Positions 33,593 through 42,199 of a stretch of DNA of 60,636 nucleotides are shown here, one piece after another. Positions within the stretch are counted from its first letter, which is position 1. Each line of letters starts with the position of its first letter. The position numbers were made by a program, and so were the translations under genes. The stretch is from Lentzea terrae (GTDB lineage Bacteria; Actinomycetota; Actinomycetes; Mycobacteriales; Pseudonocardiaceae): positions 1 through 60,636 of the forward strand of contig NZ_QFWW01000024.1 of assembly GCF_003265345.1 (NCBI RefSeq), given 5' to 3'. A model generated the notes under the pieces. It saw only the letters and a program-made list of their open reading frames with translations. It made no database searches and was not told where the DNA came from.

Positions 33593-34786
33593 TCAAGCGG
33601 ACAGCTGAGGCGTCCTGAGGTCGGTGAACACCGCCACCAGCGCCATGACCAGGATCATCGCGCCGAACGCGAGCAACGCGACCGCGCCACCCACGAGGTC
33701 GGCGGCGAACGCGCCCAGCACCGGTGCGAGCGGGGTGAGCGCTCGCGAGGCGAAGGCCAGGACCGCGTCCAGTCGTCCCATCAGGTCGTCGGGGATCAAT
33801 GCTGTGAAGGCCGCGCTCACCGAGACGTTGAGCAACGGTGTCGCGATCGAGGTGACCATCAACGGTACGAACGGCCACCACGCTCCGAACGGCAGCGCCA
33901 TCGCCAGGTTGCACGTGCCGAAGACGACGACCGCCAGGACGATGATCCGGTCGTACCTCATGGTGACCTTCGGCGAGATCAGTGCCCCGAGCACACCGCC
34001 GGCACCGACGCCGGCGAGCACCAGGCCGACGAGCCAGTCGGGGCCGCCGCGCTCCTTGACCACCGCGACGACCGGGATCATCGACGCCGTCCCGAGCAGG
34101 TTGAGCATCAGGAAGATGACGACGGCGTTGCGCATCCCGCGCTGGTGCCAGAGCCAGGCACAGGCTTCCTTTACGTCCTGGTGCATCCGCTGGCGTGGCC
34201 GCTGCTGTGTGCGCGCCGGGATCTTGGCGAACCAGGTGCAGACGGCGGCGACGAGGAATGAGATCGCGTCCGCGACGAAGGGGATCGCGCGGCCGAACCC
34301 GTAAAGCAGCGCGCCGAGCGGCGGACCGGCGAGCCACGCGACGTGGCCACGGGCCTCTTCCTGAGCGAAGGCGGTGCGGAGCTGCTCCGGCGGCACGACC
34401 GATTTGATCGCGGTGGCGCGGGCGGGACCGGCGAACGCGGTGCAGACGCCGTCCACCGCGGCCATCGCGAGGAACAGCGGGATCGAGTTGAGGCCGGTGA
34501 CGACGTTGGCCGCCATCGCCGCGATGGCGACCGCTTGTGTCGTCTGGCTCCAGACCAGGACTTTGCCCCGGTCCCAGCGGTCCACCCACACGCCCGCGGG
34601 CATCTGGGCGAGGATCAGCGTCGTCGCGCGCACGCCCGCGATGACGCCCGCCCAGAAGTAGGAACCGGTGACCGCGAGGATCAGCAGCGGCATCGCGTAC
34701 GTCGTCAGCTGCGTACCGAGTTGTGAGACGGCGCCGCCGAACCAGAGCAGCTGGAACTGAACGTTCTTGCCGAGTGGAACCCCCAT
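33593..34786 (-). CDS. MFS transporter (EntS/MFS_3-like exporter)
   Basis: 397 residues with about twelve membrane helices. FQLLWFGGAVSQLGTQLTTYAMPLLI, GVWVDRWDRGKVLVWSQ (MFS loop 2-3 motif) and NVSVSAAFTALIPDDLMGRLDAV are typical of the MFS_3 family that includes enterobactin exporter EntS. Proposed to export a small hydrophobic or siderophore-like compound; substrate unknown. ATG 34786 sits at the centre of the perfect palindrome CCCCCATGGGGG and has no Shine-Dalgarno sequence; TAGACA lies seven bases upstream on the minus strand. Divergent from the PfkB kinase gene with a 50-bp gap. Confidence 0.87.
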   Translation of the reverse strand: MGVPLGKNVQFQLLWFGGAVSQLGTQLTTYAMPLLILAVTGSYFWAGVIAGVRATTLILAQMPAGVWVDRWDRGKVLVWSQTTQAVAIAAMAANVVTGLNSIPLFLAMAAVDGVCTAFAGPARATAIKSVVPPEQLRTAFAQEEARGHVAWLAGPPLGALLYGFGRAIPFVADAISFLVAAVCTWFAKIPARTQQRPRQRMHQDVKEACAWLWHQRGMRNAVVIFLMLNLLGTASMIPVVAVVKERGGPDWLVGLVLAGVGAGGVLGALISPKVTMRYDRIIVLAVVVFGTCNLAMALPFGAWWPFVPLMVTSIATPLLNVSVSAAFTALIPDDLMGRLDAVLAFASRALTPLAPVLGAFAADLVGGAVALLAFGAMILVMALVAVFTDLRTPQLSA

Positions 34787-34836
34787 GGGGGTCTGTCTAC
34801 CGCATGGTTGTCGGTGCCGGGTGGCATGGTTTGTGC

Positions 34837-35865
34837 ATGGCTGATCCGGACTTCGACGTGCTGCTCACCGGCACGGTCTTCCTCGACATCATCTTCACCG
34901 GCCTGCCCCGCCCACCGGCCGCGGGGACCGAGGTGTGGGCAGAGGGGCTCGGATCGTGTCCCGGCGGGATCGCGAACCTCGCGGTGGCGTTGCGCCGGTT
35001 GGAGTTGCGGACCGCGCTGGCGGCGGCGTTCGGTGAGGACGCGTACGGCGACTTCTGCTGGGACGTGCTGGCCGAGCAGGAAGGCGTCGACCTTTCTTAT
35101 TGTCGTCGGTTCTACGGGTGGCACTCGCCGGTGACCGTCTCGATGGCGATGGACCGCGACCGCAGCATGGTCACGCACGGGCATCGGGCGCCGGTCATCG
35201 CGGACGACCTGTTTTGTCCGCCACCGTCCACAAAGGCGTGTTTCGTGCACATCCAGGCCGAGGACGAACAGTGGGTGCGCACAGCGAAGGAGAACGGCGC
35301 ACTGCTGTTCGCCGACATCGGCTGGGACCGCACCGGGGCGTGGTCGCCGGAGCTGTTGCGCCGCCTTGACGGATATGACGTGTTCCTGCCGAACCACGTG
35401 GAGGCGCAGGGGTACACGCGCACCGACTCGCCGGAGGCCGCGGCGCGCAAACTCGCCGAGCACGTGCCAGTGGTGGTCGTCACACGTGGGGGAGGCGGCG
35501 CGGTCGCCGTCGACAGCTCTACCGGCGAGGTCGTGGACGTGCCGGGGCTGAACGTCGCGCAGCTCGACGCGACGGGTGCCGGTGACGTGTTTGGGGCCGG
35601 GTTCGTGATGGGCACTCTCGCCGGGTGGCCGCTGGAGCACCGGGTGCGGTTCGCGAACCTGTGCGCCGCGCTGTCCGTGCAGCATTTCGGCGGCTCGCTG
35701 TCGGCACCGGGGTGGGGTGACATCGCGGTCTGGTGGCGGACTGTGAGCAGGAGGCCGGACGAGGAGCTGTCGCGGTACGGGTTTCTCGACGACCTGCTGC
35801 CCGACCACGCGGGCGTGGAGGTGCGAAGGGCTAGTCCGACGATCGGCCTGCGGTTGCTCCGGTAG
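34837..35865 (+). CDS. PfkB-family carbohydrate kinase
   Basis: 342 residues. The second PfkB signature is clear: DATGAGDVFGAGFVMG (catalytic Asp and anion hole). The first region reads GSCPGGIANLAVALRRLEL. VFLPNHVEAQGYT and VVVTRGGGGAVAV are the usual nucleotide-lobe segments. A ribokinase-like sugar or nucleoside kinase; substrate unknown. ATG 34837 has no ribosome-binding site, as with several neighbours. Followed by a PBP gene 96 bp downstream. Confidence 0.88.
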   Translation: MADPDFDVLLTGTVFLDIIFTGLPRPPAAGTEVWAEGLGSCPGGIANLAVALRRLELRTALAAAFGEDAYGDFCWDVLAEQEGVDLSYCRRFYGWHSPVTVSMAMDRDRSMVTHGHRAPVIADDLFCPPPSTKACFVHIQAEDEQWVRTAKENGALLFADIGWDRTGAWSPELLRRLDGYDVFLPNHVEAQGYTRTDSPEAAARKLAEHVPVVVVTRGGGGAVAVDSSTGEVVDVPGLNVAQLDATGAGDVFGAGFVMGTLAGWPLEHRVRFANLCAALSVQHFGGSLSAPGWGDIAVWWRTVSRRPDEELSRYGFLDDLLPDHAGVEVRRASPTIGLRLLR

Positions 35866-35961
35866 GTTGAAAACAGTCGATCAGCGGACGCAACCTAACG
35901 GGCCTCCCGCGCGACTTATACGTAGGGAATCTCTGGGGTTGTGCTCGGAAGGAGTTGCGGG

Positions 35962-38079
35962 TTGTTCGCCGCACGCGCGTCAGGCTTGGTCAAATTGCTG
36001 GGGTTGTGCCTGACGGCGGGCGTGCTCCTCGCTGCGATGGTGTTCCCGTTCGTCGGAGGTCTCGGGCTCGCGTCCAACCGCGCCGCCAACGAGGTCGACA
36101 AGACGTCCGGTGATCTCGCGAAAGCGGAGCTTCCGCTCGTCACCACCATTCAGGACATGAACGGCGAGCCGATCGCCTATCTGTACGACCAGTACCGGGT
36201 TCCGCTGGCGTCCGGGGACATCTCGGACACCATGAAGGCCGCGATCCTGGCGATCGAGGACAAGCGCTTCTTCGAGCACCGCGGCGTCGACTGGCAGGGC
36301 ATCGCCCGTGCCGCCGCCAAGGCCGGTGTGGACGGTGGCGCGACGCAGGGCGCCTCGACGTTGACCCAGCAGTACGTCAAGAACTACATGGCGTTCGTGC
36401 TCGGCGCCGACAACGAGCAGGAGGCCTGGGAGAAGGCCACCGAGGCGACCATCGGCCGCAAGATGCGCGAGGCGCGCGTCGCCCTGCAGCTCGAGCAGCA
36501 GATGTCGAAGGACGAGATCCTCACCGGCTACCTGAACATCGTGCCGCTGGGCAACCAGACCTACGGCGTCGGCGCGGCCGCGAAGGCGTACTTCAAGACG
36601 ACCGCCGACAAGCTGACCGTCCCGCAGGCCGCGCTGCTCGCCGCGATCGCGAACCGCCCGTCGTCGCTGAACCCCGGCGCCTCCCCGGACAAGGCCCTGG
36701 AGCGCCGCAACATCGTCATCGACAAGATGCGCGAGAACGGCTCGTTCGGCACCGACCAGACCGAGGCCCAGAAGAAGGCGGAGGAGTACAAGGCCGCCCC
36801 GCTGGGCGTGGTCGACGACCTGCAGATCCTGCCCAAGGGCTGCGTCGGCGCCGGTGACGGCCCGATCTACGGCTTCTTCTGCGACTACCTGCTCGACTAC
36901 CTGCGCGTGTCCGGCGTCACGAACAAGGAACTGCAGCGCGGCGGCCTCACCATCAAGACCACGATGGACCCGAAGGCCACCAAGGCGGCGAAGCAGGCGG
37001 CCGAGCAGCAGGTCCCGAAGACCCAGAACGGCATCTCGAACGTCATGTCGGTCGTCGAGCCCGGCAAGGACAAGCACCGCGTCCGCGCCCTGGTCGCCTC
37101 GCGCGACTACGGCAACAAGGCCGAGCTCGGCCAGGTCGCCCGCCCGGTTCCGGCCGAGGTCCTCCCGTTCGGTCCCGGCTCGGTGAACAAGGTCTTCACC
37201 GCCGCTGCCGCCATGGAGCGGAACATCATCGGCATCGACAAGGAGATGGCCGTCCCCGCCACCTACTTCTCGAAGGTCTACCCGAACGGCGGCGCGCCGT
37301 GGAAGGTGGAGAACGCCGGCAAGTACAACGACAAGATGTCGCTGACCCAGGCGCTGGCGACCTCCCCGAACACGGGCTTCGTGATCCTGCAGGAGAAGGC
37401 CGGCCTCAACAACGTCGTGGACATGGCATACCGCCTGGGCATGCGCGAAACCCTCCAGGGCGTCAACCGCGCCGGCGAGCCGCTGAAGGACGACAAGTCC
37501 AACGGCCCGTCCCAGGGCGACTGGACGAAGCAGAACAACGCGGGCTCGTACACCCTCGGTCCCGGCGCCACCAGCGTCCTGGAGCTGGCCAACGTGGCCG
37601 CCACCATCGTCTCCAGCGGCACCTGGTGCCCGCCCACCCCGGTCGAGTCGGTCACCGACCGCTACGGCAAGCCCGTCCCGCTGAAGGAAAAGCCCTGCGA
37701 GCAGGCCGTGAACCCGGAACTGGCCAACTCGCTGGCCCAGGGCATGTCGCACGACACCTCGGGTTCGGGCACCGCAGCGGCCGCCGCGTCCGGCTCCGGC
37801 TGGAACCGCCCGGCCATCGGCAAGACCGGCACCACCGAGGAGCACAAGTCCGTGGCCTTCATGGCCGCCACCCCGCAGTTCGCGGGTGCGGTCATGACCT
37901 ACGCGGACGGCAACCGCCCCGAGGTGATCTGCGCGAACCCGATCCGCTTCTGCCCCGGCAGTTCGCAGGGTGTGTTCGGTGGCCAGGTCGCCGCACCCAC
38001 GTGGTTCAACGCGATGAAGGTGATCCACGAGGGGCTGCCCGTCGTGCCGCTGCCGCCTGCTGCGGCTCGGTACAAGTAG
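35962..38079 (+). CDS. Class A bifunctional penicillin-binding protein (transglycosylase/transpeptidase)
   Basis: 705 residues. TTG 35962 is preferred because GGAAGGAG (35947-35954) is seven bases upstream; GTG 35941 would place that sequence inside the gene. A membrane anchor (LVKLLGLCLTAGVLLAAMVFPF) precedes a GT51 domain with EDKRFFEHRGVDW (catalytic Glu) and GASTLTQQYVKN. The transpeptidase domain has GPGSVNKVF (SxxK), SPNTGF (SxN) and GKTGTTEEH (KTG). It polymerises and cross-links peptidoglycan outside the membrane; it resembles PonA-type enzymes without a PASTA tail. A strong terminator follows. Confidence 0.93.
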   Translation: MFAARASGLVKLLGLCLTAGVLLAAMVFPFVGGLGLASNRAANEVDKTSGDLAKAELPLVTTIQDMNGEPIAYLYDQYRVPLASGDISDTMKAAILAIEDKRFFEHRGVDWQGIARAAAKAGVDGGATQGASTLTQQYVKNYMAFVLGADNEQEAWEKATEATIGRKMREARVALQLEQQMSKDEILTGYLNIVPLGNQTYGVGAAAKAYFKTTADKLTVPQAALLAAIANRPSSLNPGASPDKALERRNIVIDKMRENGSFGTDQTEAQKKAEEYKAAPLGVVDDLQILPKGCVGAGDGPIYGFFCDYLLDYLRVSGVTNKELQRGGLTIKTTMDPKATKAAKQAAEQQVPKTQNGISNVMSVVEPGKDKHRVRALVASRDYGNKAELGQVARPVPAEVLPFGPGSVNKVFTAAAAMERNIIGIDKEMAVPATYFSKVYPNGGAPWKVENAGKYNDKMSLTQALATSPNTGFVILQEKAGLNNVVDMAYRLGMRETLQGVNRAGEPLKDDKSNGPSQGDWTKQNNAGSYTLGPGATSVLELANVAATIVSSGTWCPPTPVESVTDRYGKPVPLKEKPCEQAVNPELANSLAQGMSHDTSGSGTAAAAASGSGWNRPAIGKTGTTEEHKSVAFMAATPQFAGAVMTYADGNRPEVICANPIRFCPGSSQGVFGGQVAAPTWFNAMKVIHEGLPVVPLPPAAARYK

Positions 38080-38094
38080 GGCTCGATTGACCGA

Positions 38095-38134
38095 AGGGCC
38101 GTCGGACGCCAGGTGCGTCCGGCGGCCCTTTGTT
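38095..38134 (+). terminator. Terminator after the class A PBP gene
   Basis: AGGGCCGTCGGACGC (38095-38109) pairs with GCGTCCGGCGGCCCT (38115-38129) over 15 bp with one G-U wobble, loop of five, followed by TTGTT. It begins 16 bases after the stop. Confidence 0.88.
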
Positions 38135-38484
38135 CTGGGCGTGGGAGGGGGCCTCGGCGCGCCAGGGGAGTTGGTGGCGGGCGGACGAGATCGGGACGGC
38201 GAGCATTCGCCAATGCAAGGCGACCACACCGCATCGGTGACCAACCCCGCTGGAACGTGACCGCGCCCACGCAACCGGACCACCGCGCGGGCCCACACGC
38301 CTCGTAACCACCAACCCGGCGTATCCCAGCGCTCAAACACGCCCGTGAGGCTTTCACGATAAAGCGACTGACCAGTACAAACACCAAGATGAGGATTGGT
38401 CCAAACCGACTTAATCAAGCCTTCAACGAACCGACTACGGTGAGTTACCAACCGTGGTCCTCGTCACCTAAACGCCCACATCGC
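38135..38484. other. Intergenic stretch upstream of the M23 peptidase promoter
   Basis: 350 bp without a convincing gene. GTAACC (38304-38309) and GTTACC (38444-38449) are GTTAC-type motifs in both orientations, of the kind bound by the MtrA response regulator, which controls wall peptidases in actinobacteria. Otherwise I see nothing definite. Confidence 0.4.
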
Positions 38485-38518
38485 TTGCTCAGGCCGGTGA
38501 CGCGAGGTTACGTTCACC
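38485..38518 (+). promoter_or_regulatory. Promoter of the M23 peptidase gene with overlapping inverted repeat
   Basis: TTGCTC (38485-38490), 18 bases, TACGTT (38509-38514). Overlapping it are GGTGA (38496-38500) and TCACC (38514-38518), an inverted pair spaced by 13 that resembles a CRP-type half-site pair, and a GTTACG motif (38507-38512). The transcript would start near 38521, leaving a leader of about 270 bases. Confidence 0.45.
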
Positions 38519-38520
38519 GC

Positions 38521-38794
38521 CGCATGTCACGGTTCGATAACCGCAAGGACACGGATCACCCCCCGAAACGGTCCAGTCCGACCAGGGCCCCAAGGCCCGC
38601 CAGCAGGCCCCGAACCCCGCTGGTGGTCCACAGGAGCCCGCACCAGGGTCACCCCGTCCGGCTTCCCCAAGCCGGACAGAACAGCGCAACGCCCGGCCCC
38701 CGAAGCCAGCAGAGCCAAGACCCCGCGCCAGGCCTCCGAAAGCCGAACGCACCACGCGGTTACTCGGACTCCCCCGAGTGCATGGAGGCAAGTC
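38521..38794 (+). promoter_or_regulatory. Long structured 5' leader of the M23 peptidase gene
   Basis: Two perfect hairpins are visible: GTCCGGCTT, loop CCCC, AAGCCGGAC (38656-38677) and ACTCGG, loop of six, CCGAGT (38762-38779), the second ending four bases before the ribosome-binding site GGAGG (38784-38788). Leaders of actinobacterial wall-hydrolase genes often hold a c-di-AMP (ydaO) riboswitch; I looked for its conserved core and did not find it by eye. An open frame from ATG 38524 is Pro/Arg-rich and probably not coding. Confidence 0.4.
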
Positions 38795-39589
38795 TTGGCA
38801 CGGCATCGCGCGAAAGCGAAGGCCCAGCTGGTCGACGTACTGGCCAGAGTGGACCTGGACCGCAAGAAGGCCGTAGCGGCGGTTGTCGCCGCAGGCGCCC
38901 TGGCCGGCGCAGGTTTCACCCAGGCGATGGCCACGGTCACCCCCGTTGACCGCATCGTCCCCGTGGCCGCGACGAAGGACCTCGCGGCGGCGATGACCGG
39001 GCAGCAGCAACCAGCAGGCCCGCAGACGATCCACTCGGTCGACACCACCGGCGAGATGCGCAAGCTGCTGCAGGCCGAGCAGATTCAGGCGCAGTTCCAC
39101 GTCCGCGAGGCGCTCAAGTCCGCGGAGGGCGCGTACGTCAAGCGCCAGGAGGCCATCAAGGCCGAGCAGGCTCGCATCAAGGCCGAGGAAGAGGCCAAGA
39201 GGCCCAAGTGCGTGCGACCCGCGCAGGGGTCGTTCACGTCCGGCTTCGGTGCCCGGTGGGGTACCAGCCACAACGGTGTCGACATCGCCAACGCCATCGG
39301 CACGCCGATCGTGTCGGTCATGGACGGCACGGTGATCGAGGCCGGGCCCGCGTCCGGGTTCGGGTTGTGGGTGCGGGTGCAGCACGAGGACGGGACGATC
39401 ACCGTCTACGGGCACATGAACACCATCGACGTGCCGCAGGGTGCGAAGGTCAAGGCCGGGCAGCAGATCGCCACGATCGGCAACCGCGGTCAGTCGACCG
39501 GGCCGCACCTGCACTTCGAGGTGTGGGTCGACGGCGGCCAGAAGGTCAACCCGGTGGGCTGGTTGGCGGCTCGCGGCGTTCAGCTCTAG
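38795..39589 (+). CDS. Secreted M23-family peptidoglycan endopeptidase
   Basis: 264 residues. TTG 38795 follows GGAGG at six bases. A basic start (ARHRAKAKAQ) and hydrophobic stretch (KKAVAAVVAAGALAGAGFTQAMA) make a signal or anchor. A helical, Lys/Glu-rich stalk covers about residues 85-130. The LytM domain shows SGFGARWGTSHNGVDIAN (zinc ligands H and D), VYGHMN and GPHLHFEVW (HxH). A complete metal site implies activity against peptide cross-bridges in the wall. Confidence 0.93.
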   Translation: MARHRAKAKAQLVDVLARVDLDRKKAVAAVVAAGALAGAGFTQAMATVTPVDRIVPVAATKDLAAAMTGQQQPAGPQTIHSVDTTGEMRKLLQAEQIQAQFHVREALKSAEGAYVKRQEAIKAEQARIKAEEEAKRPKCVRPAQGSFTSGFGARWGTSHNGVDIANAIGTPIVSVMDGTVIEAGPASGFGLWVRVQHEDGTITVYGHMNTIDVPQGAKVKAGQQIATIGNRGQSTGPHLHFEVWVDGGQKVNPVGWLAARGVQL

Positions 39590-39619
39590 CAGACTCGTTC
39601 TTCCACGATCGTCCACAAC

Positions 39620-39829
39620 GGCCGGTGGAGCTTGCGCCCGATCGGGTTAACGGCGAGGTGCCCCAAGGCCTTCGTGGTGACGCAAGGCGACGTCACGGCC
39701 GACGAGCTCGTGGCGGCGAAGGTGGCGCCGATCAAGAAGGTGCGCCAGGTTGAGTTCGTGGCAGAGATACCCAGATCGGTCTCCGGCAAGGTCCTGCGTC
39801 GCCTGAAGGACTGCTGGTGCGCGTCCTGA
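39620..39829 (+). pseudogene. C-terminal remnant of an AMP-dependent acyl-CoA synthetase (4CL-like)
   Basis: The frame from 39665 reads PKAFVVTQGDVTADELVAAK, then VAPIKKVRQVEFVAEIPRS and VSGKVLRRLKD: the last ~60 residues of acyl-CoA synthetases, including the A10 motif with catalytic Lys in SGK. Just upstream PDRVNGEVP, the expected preceding residues, lies in another frame; one extra base in the C-run 39661-39664 (GTGCCCCAAGG) breaks the frame. The rest of the ~500-residue enzyme is missing and a few residues are lost in the middle (AAKVAP). This is a decayed gene end directly before the SDR gene at 39817. Confidence 0.8.
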
Positions 39830-40539
39830 TCACCGGCGGCGCCAAGGCACTCGGCAGGGCGTTCAGCGAAGTCCTTGGCGCACAAGGGCACCAGCTCATC
39901 ATCACCGGCCGGGACGAGCGGGCGCTCGACACCGCGGCAGCCGAACTCAGGGCCAAAGGCGTCTACGTCGAGGCGCACGTCGCGGACCTCGCCGACCCGA
40001 ACGCGACCCCGAAGCTCATCGAGAGCCTCGGGGTCGACGTGCTCGTCAACAACGGCGCGCTCGGCGGGCCGGTCGGGCCCACGTGGGAGGTCGACGAGAC
40101 CGACTGGTGGCGCACGTTCGAAGTGAACCTGCGCGGCACCGCGTTCGCCGCGAACGCCGCCATTCGCACGATGACGAGCGGGCGGATCATCAACGTGGTC
40201 AGCAACGCCGGCGTGCACAGATGGCCTTACGTCACGGCGTACTCCGTGTCGAAGGCCGCCGTGATCAAGCTGACCGAGAACCTCGCGATCGAGCTCAAAC
40301 GACGGCCGATCGCCGTGCTGAGCTACGACCCCGGCATGGTCGACGTCGGCCTGATGCGCCGCGGCCGCACCATGAGCGACGGCAGCGCGGACGAGCAGCG
40401 CGTGGCGGAGTGGGCCAGATCTCAGCGTGCCAGCGGCAGGTTCACCCCGGTGGAGCAGTCGGCCGGTCTTTTGGTCCGAATCGTGAGCGGAGAGTTCGAT
40501 CACCGCTCTGGCGAGCTCATCACTGCACAGGACGGGTGA
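39817..40539 (+). CDS. SDR family oxidoreductase
   Basis: 240 residues. RVLITGGAKALGRAFSEVLG is the cofactor loop (GGxKALG rather than GASxGIG), NNGALGG replaces NNAG, and NVVSNAG with YSVSKAAVIKL give Ser, Tyr and Lys. GTG 39817 follows GAAGGA (39805-39810), which lies within the ligase remnant, so the gene now uses sequence of the dead gene as its ribosome-binding site. It is 151 bp upstream of the ammonia-lyase gene and may belong to the same cluster. Confidence 0.85.
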   Translation: MRVLITGGAKALGRAFSEVLGAQGHQLIITGRDERALDTAAAELRAKGVYVEAHVADLADPNATPKLIESLGVDVLVNNGALGGPVGPTWEVDETDWWRTFEVNLRGTAFAANAAIRTMTSGRIINVVSNAGVHRWPYVTAYSVSKAAVIKLTENLAIELKRRPIAVLSYDPGMVDVGLMRRGRTMSDGSADEQRVAEWARSQRASGRFTPVEQSAGLLVRIVSGEFDHRSGELITAQDG

Positions 40540-40690
40540 AAAGGGCTGCACTGTCAACGGACAACAACTTCCGCCACGGGTAGGAACCAACAACCGATAT
40601 TTCTTCGGGTAGTGCGTTTAGGCCCTTCCTCGCCGACAGGTCAACGGGGATCGTCGCGAGAGGCCCCCCGATTCGTCCACAGGAGGCGTC

Positions 40691-42199
40691 GTGCCTGTCG
40701 GAACATCTTCCGCTGCCCTGAACCTGGCAGCGGCACTCGAACCTGCCCAGCTCGAACTGGCCCGTGCCGCGCTGCACGTCGAGCTTCCCGACGACGTGCG
40801 AGCGAGAGTCGCGCGCTGCCGCGAGTTCGTGCTCGACGTCAGCGGCTCTGGGCGCGCGATCTACGGTGTGACAACGGGTTTCGGCCCGCTCGTCGAGTTC
40901 GAGGGCCGCGCGGACGGTGCCGGTCAGAGCGACAACACGATCATCCACCACATCGTCGGCCACGGCGAGCTGATGCCACCCGCGGTCGCCCGCGCGGCCG
41001 TGCTGGCGCGGTTGTTCTCGTTGGCGCAGGGCCGATCGGGGGTTTCGGAAGAGGTCGTCACCGCGCTGATCGCCGTGCTGGGCACGGAATTCGCCCCCGC
41101 CGTGCCACGGCTCGGCTCGGTCGGCGCGAGTGGTGATCTCCAGCCGCTGGCCTACGTCGCGCATGCGTTGCGCGGTAACGGGAATGCGTTCTTCCAAGGT
41201 CAGCTCATGCCGGCGGGCGACGCGCTCGCGAAAGCCGGACTGCGTGAACTGAAGCTCGACGGGCGGGACGCGCTCGCGTTGGTCAACGGCATTTCGGTGA
41301 CCGCCGCAGCACTCGGACTCGCTGTGGCGCAGGCAAACCGCTCGCACCGGACCGCGGAGCTGTTGTCCGCCTTGCTGACCGACGTGCTGGGCTGCGGCAC
41401 CGAGTTCGTCTCGGTCGGGTTGCTGGCCGCGTTCGGGCATCCGGACGTCGCGGAGACCGGCGCGGCGATGCGGACCTGGCTCGCGGGCAGCACACCGTCC
41501 GGGGAACGGCCGCTGCAGGAGGCCTACAGCATTCGCTGCGCACCGCAGTTGATCGGCGCGGCCGGCACGAGCGTGCGGCACGCGGACGAGGTGGTGCGGC
41601 GCGACCTCAACGGCGTGAGCGACAACCCGTTGTTCTTCCCGGAGAGCAGGGAGGTCGTGCACGGCGGCAACTTCTTCGGTCAGCCCAGCGCCTTCGCGGC
41701 CGACCAGCTCAACGTCGCCCTGGTGCAGCTGGGCAACCTGGCCGAACGGCAGCTCGACCTCCTGGTGGATCCCAACCGCACCAACGGGTTGCCGCCGATG
41801 CTCAGCCCGCTGCCCGGCCAGCACCACGCGTTGCAAGGTGTGCAGCTCTGCACGACGGCGACCGTCGCCGCGATGCGCAGGGCCGCCACGCCCGCGTCCG
41901 TGCAGAGCCTGCCGACAAACCTGCACAACCAGGACGTCGTCCCGTTCGGCACCCAGGCCGCGTTCGCCGCGCTCGACCAGGCTGGGCTCCTGCGCTACCT
42001 GCACGCAGGGCTCGCGATCGGGCTTCGCCAGGCCGTGCACGTCGGCGCACGCCGCCCGCACGCCCCGAAGCTCGCGGAGGTGTTCGACCGGATCGCCGAG
42101 GAGGTGCCGCCGATCGTGGCGGATCGGCCACTCGACACCACCCTCGGCAGGGTCGCCGACCTGCTCGACGTCGTTGTGTCCGAAGTGGAGGGTGTGTGA
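40691..42199 (+). CDS. Aromatic amino acid ammonia-lyase (HAL/TAL/PAL family) with His-His selectivity pair
   Basis: 502 residues. MIO-forming Ala146-Ser147-Gly148 lies in GSVGASGDLQPLAYVAH; the catalytic Tyr loop is YGVTTGFGPL; RPLQEAYSIRCAPQ and DNPLFF are further active-site segments. The ring-recognition pair is His86-His87 (NTIIHHIVGHG). TAL enzymes have His-Leu, PAL Phe-Leu and HAL Ser-His, so this enzyme combines the TAL first residue with the HAL second. Product would be an aryl-acrylate plus ammonia, or a beta-amino acid if it is a mutase. GTG 40691 has AGGAGG. One-base overlap with the next gene. Confidence 0.87.
   Translation: MPVGTSSAALNLAAALEPAQLELARAALHVELPDDVRARVARCREFVLDVSGSGRAIYGVTTGFGPLVEFEGRADGAGQSDNTIIHHIVGHGELMPPAVARAAVLARLFSLAQGRSGVSEEVVTALIAVLGTEFAPAVPRLGSVGASGDLQPLAYVAHALRGNGNAFFQGQLMPAGDALAKAGLRELKLDGRDALALVNGISVTAAALGLAVAQANRSHRTAELLSALLTDVLGCGTEFVSVGLLAAFGHPDVAETGAAMRTWLAGSTPSGERPLQEAYSIRCAPQLIGAAGTSVRHADEVVRRDLNGVSDNPLFFPESREVVHGGNFFGQPSAFAADQLNVALVQLGNLAERQLDLLVDPNRTNGLPPMLSPLPGQHHALQGVQLCTTATVAAMRRAATPASVQSLPTNLHNQDVVPFGTQAAFAALDQAGLLRYLHAGLAIGLRQAVHVGARRPHAPKLAEVFDRIAEEVPPIVADRPLDTTLGRVADLLDVVVSEVEGV

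Noticed and set aside
33388..33618. Plus-strand 76-codon frame after the sigma-factor gene
   Set aside because: Ser/Thr/Arg-rich translation of no family, no ribosome-binding site, and it overlaps the end of the MFS gene.
38521..38794. ydaO-type c-di-AMP riboswitch before the M23 gene
   Set aside because: The position is right for one, but I could not find the conserved core; left as an unclassified structured leader.
38389..38949. A 186-codon frame upstream of and overlapping the M23 gene
   Set aside because: Pro/Arg/Ser-rich with no conserved features, and it overlaps the well-supported signal peptide of the M23 peptidase in another frame. A leaderless start at ATG 38524 is possible but unsupported.
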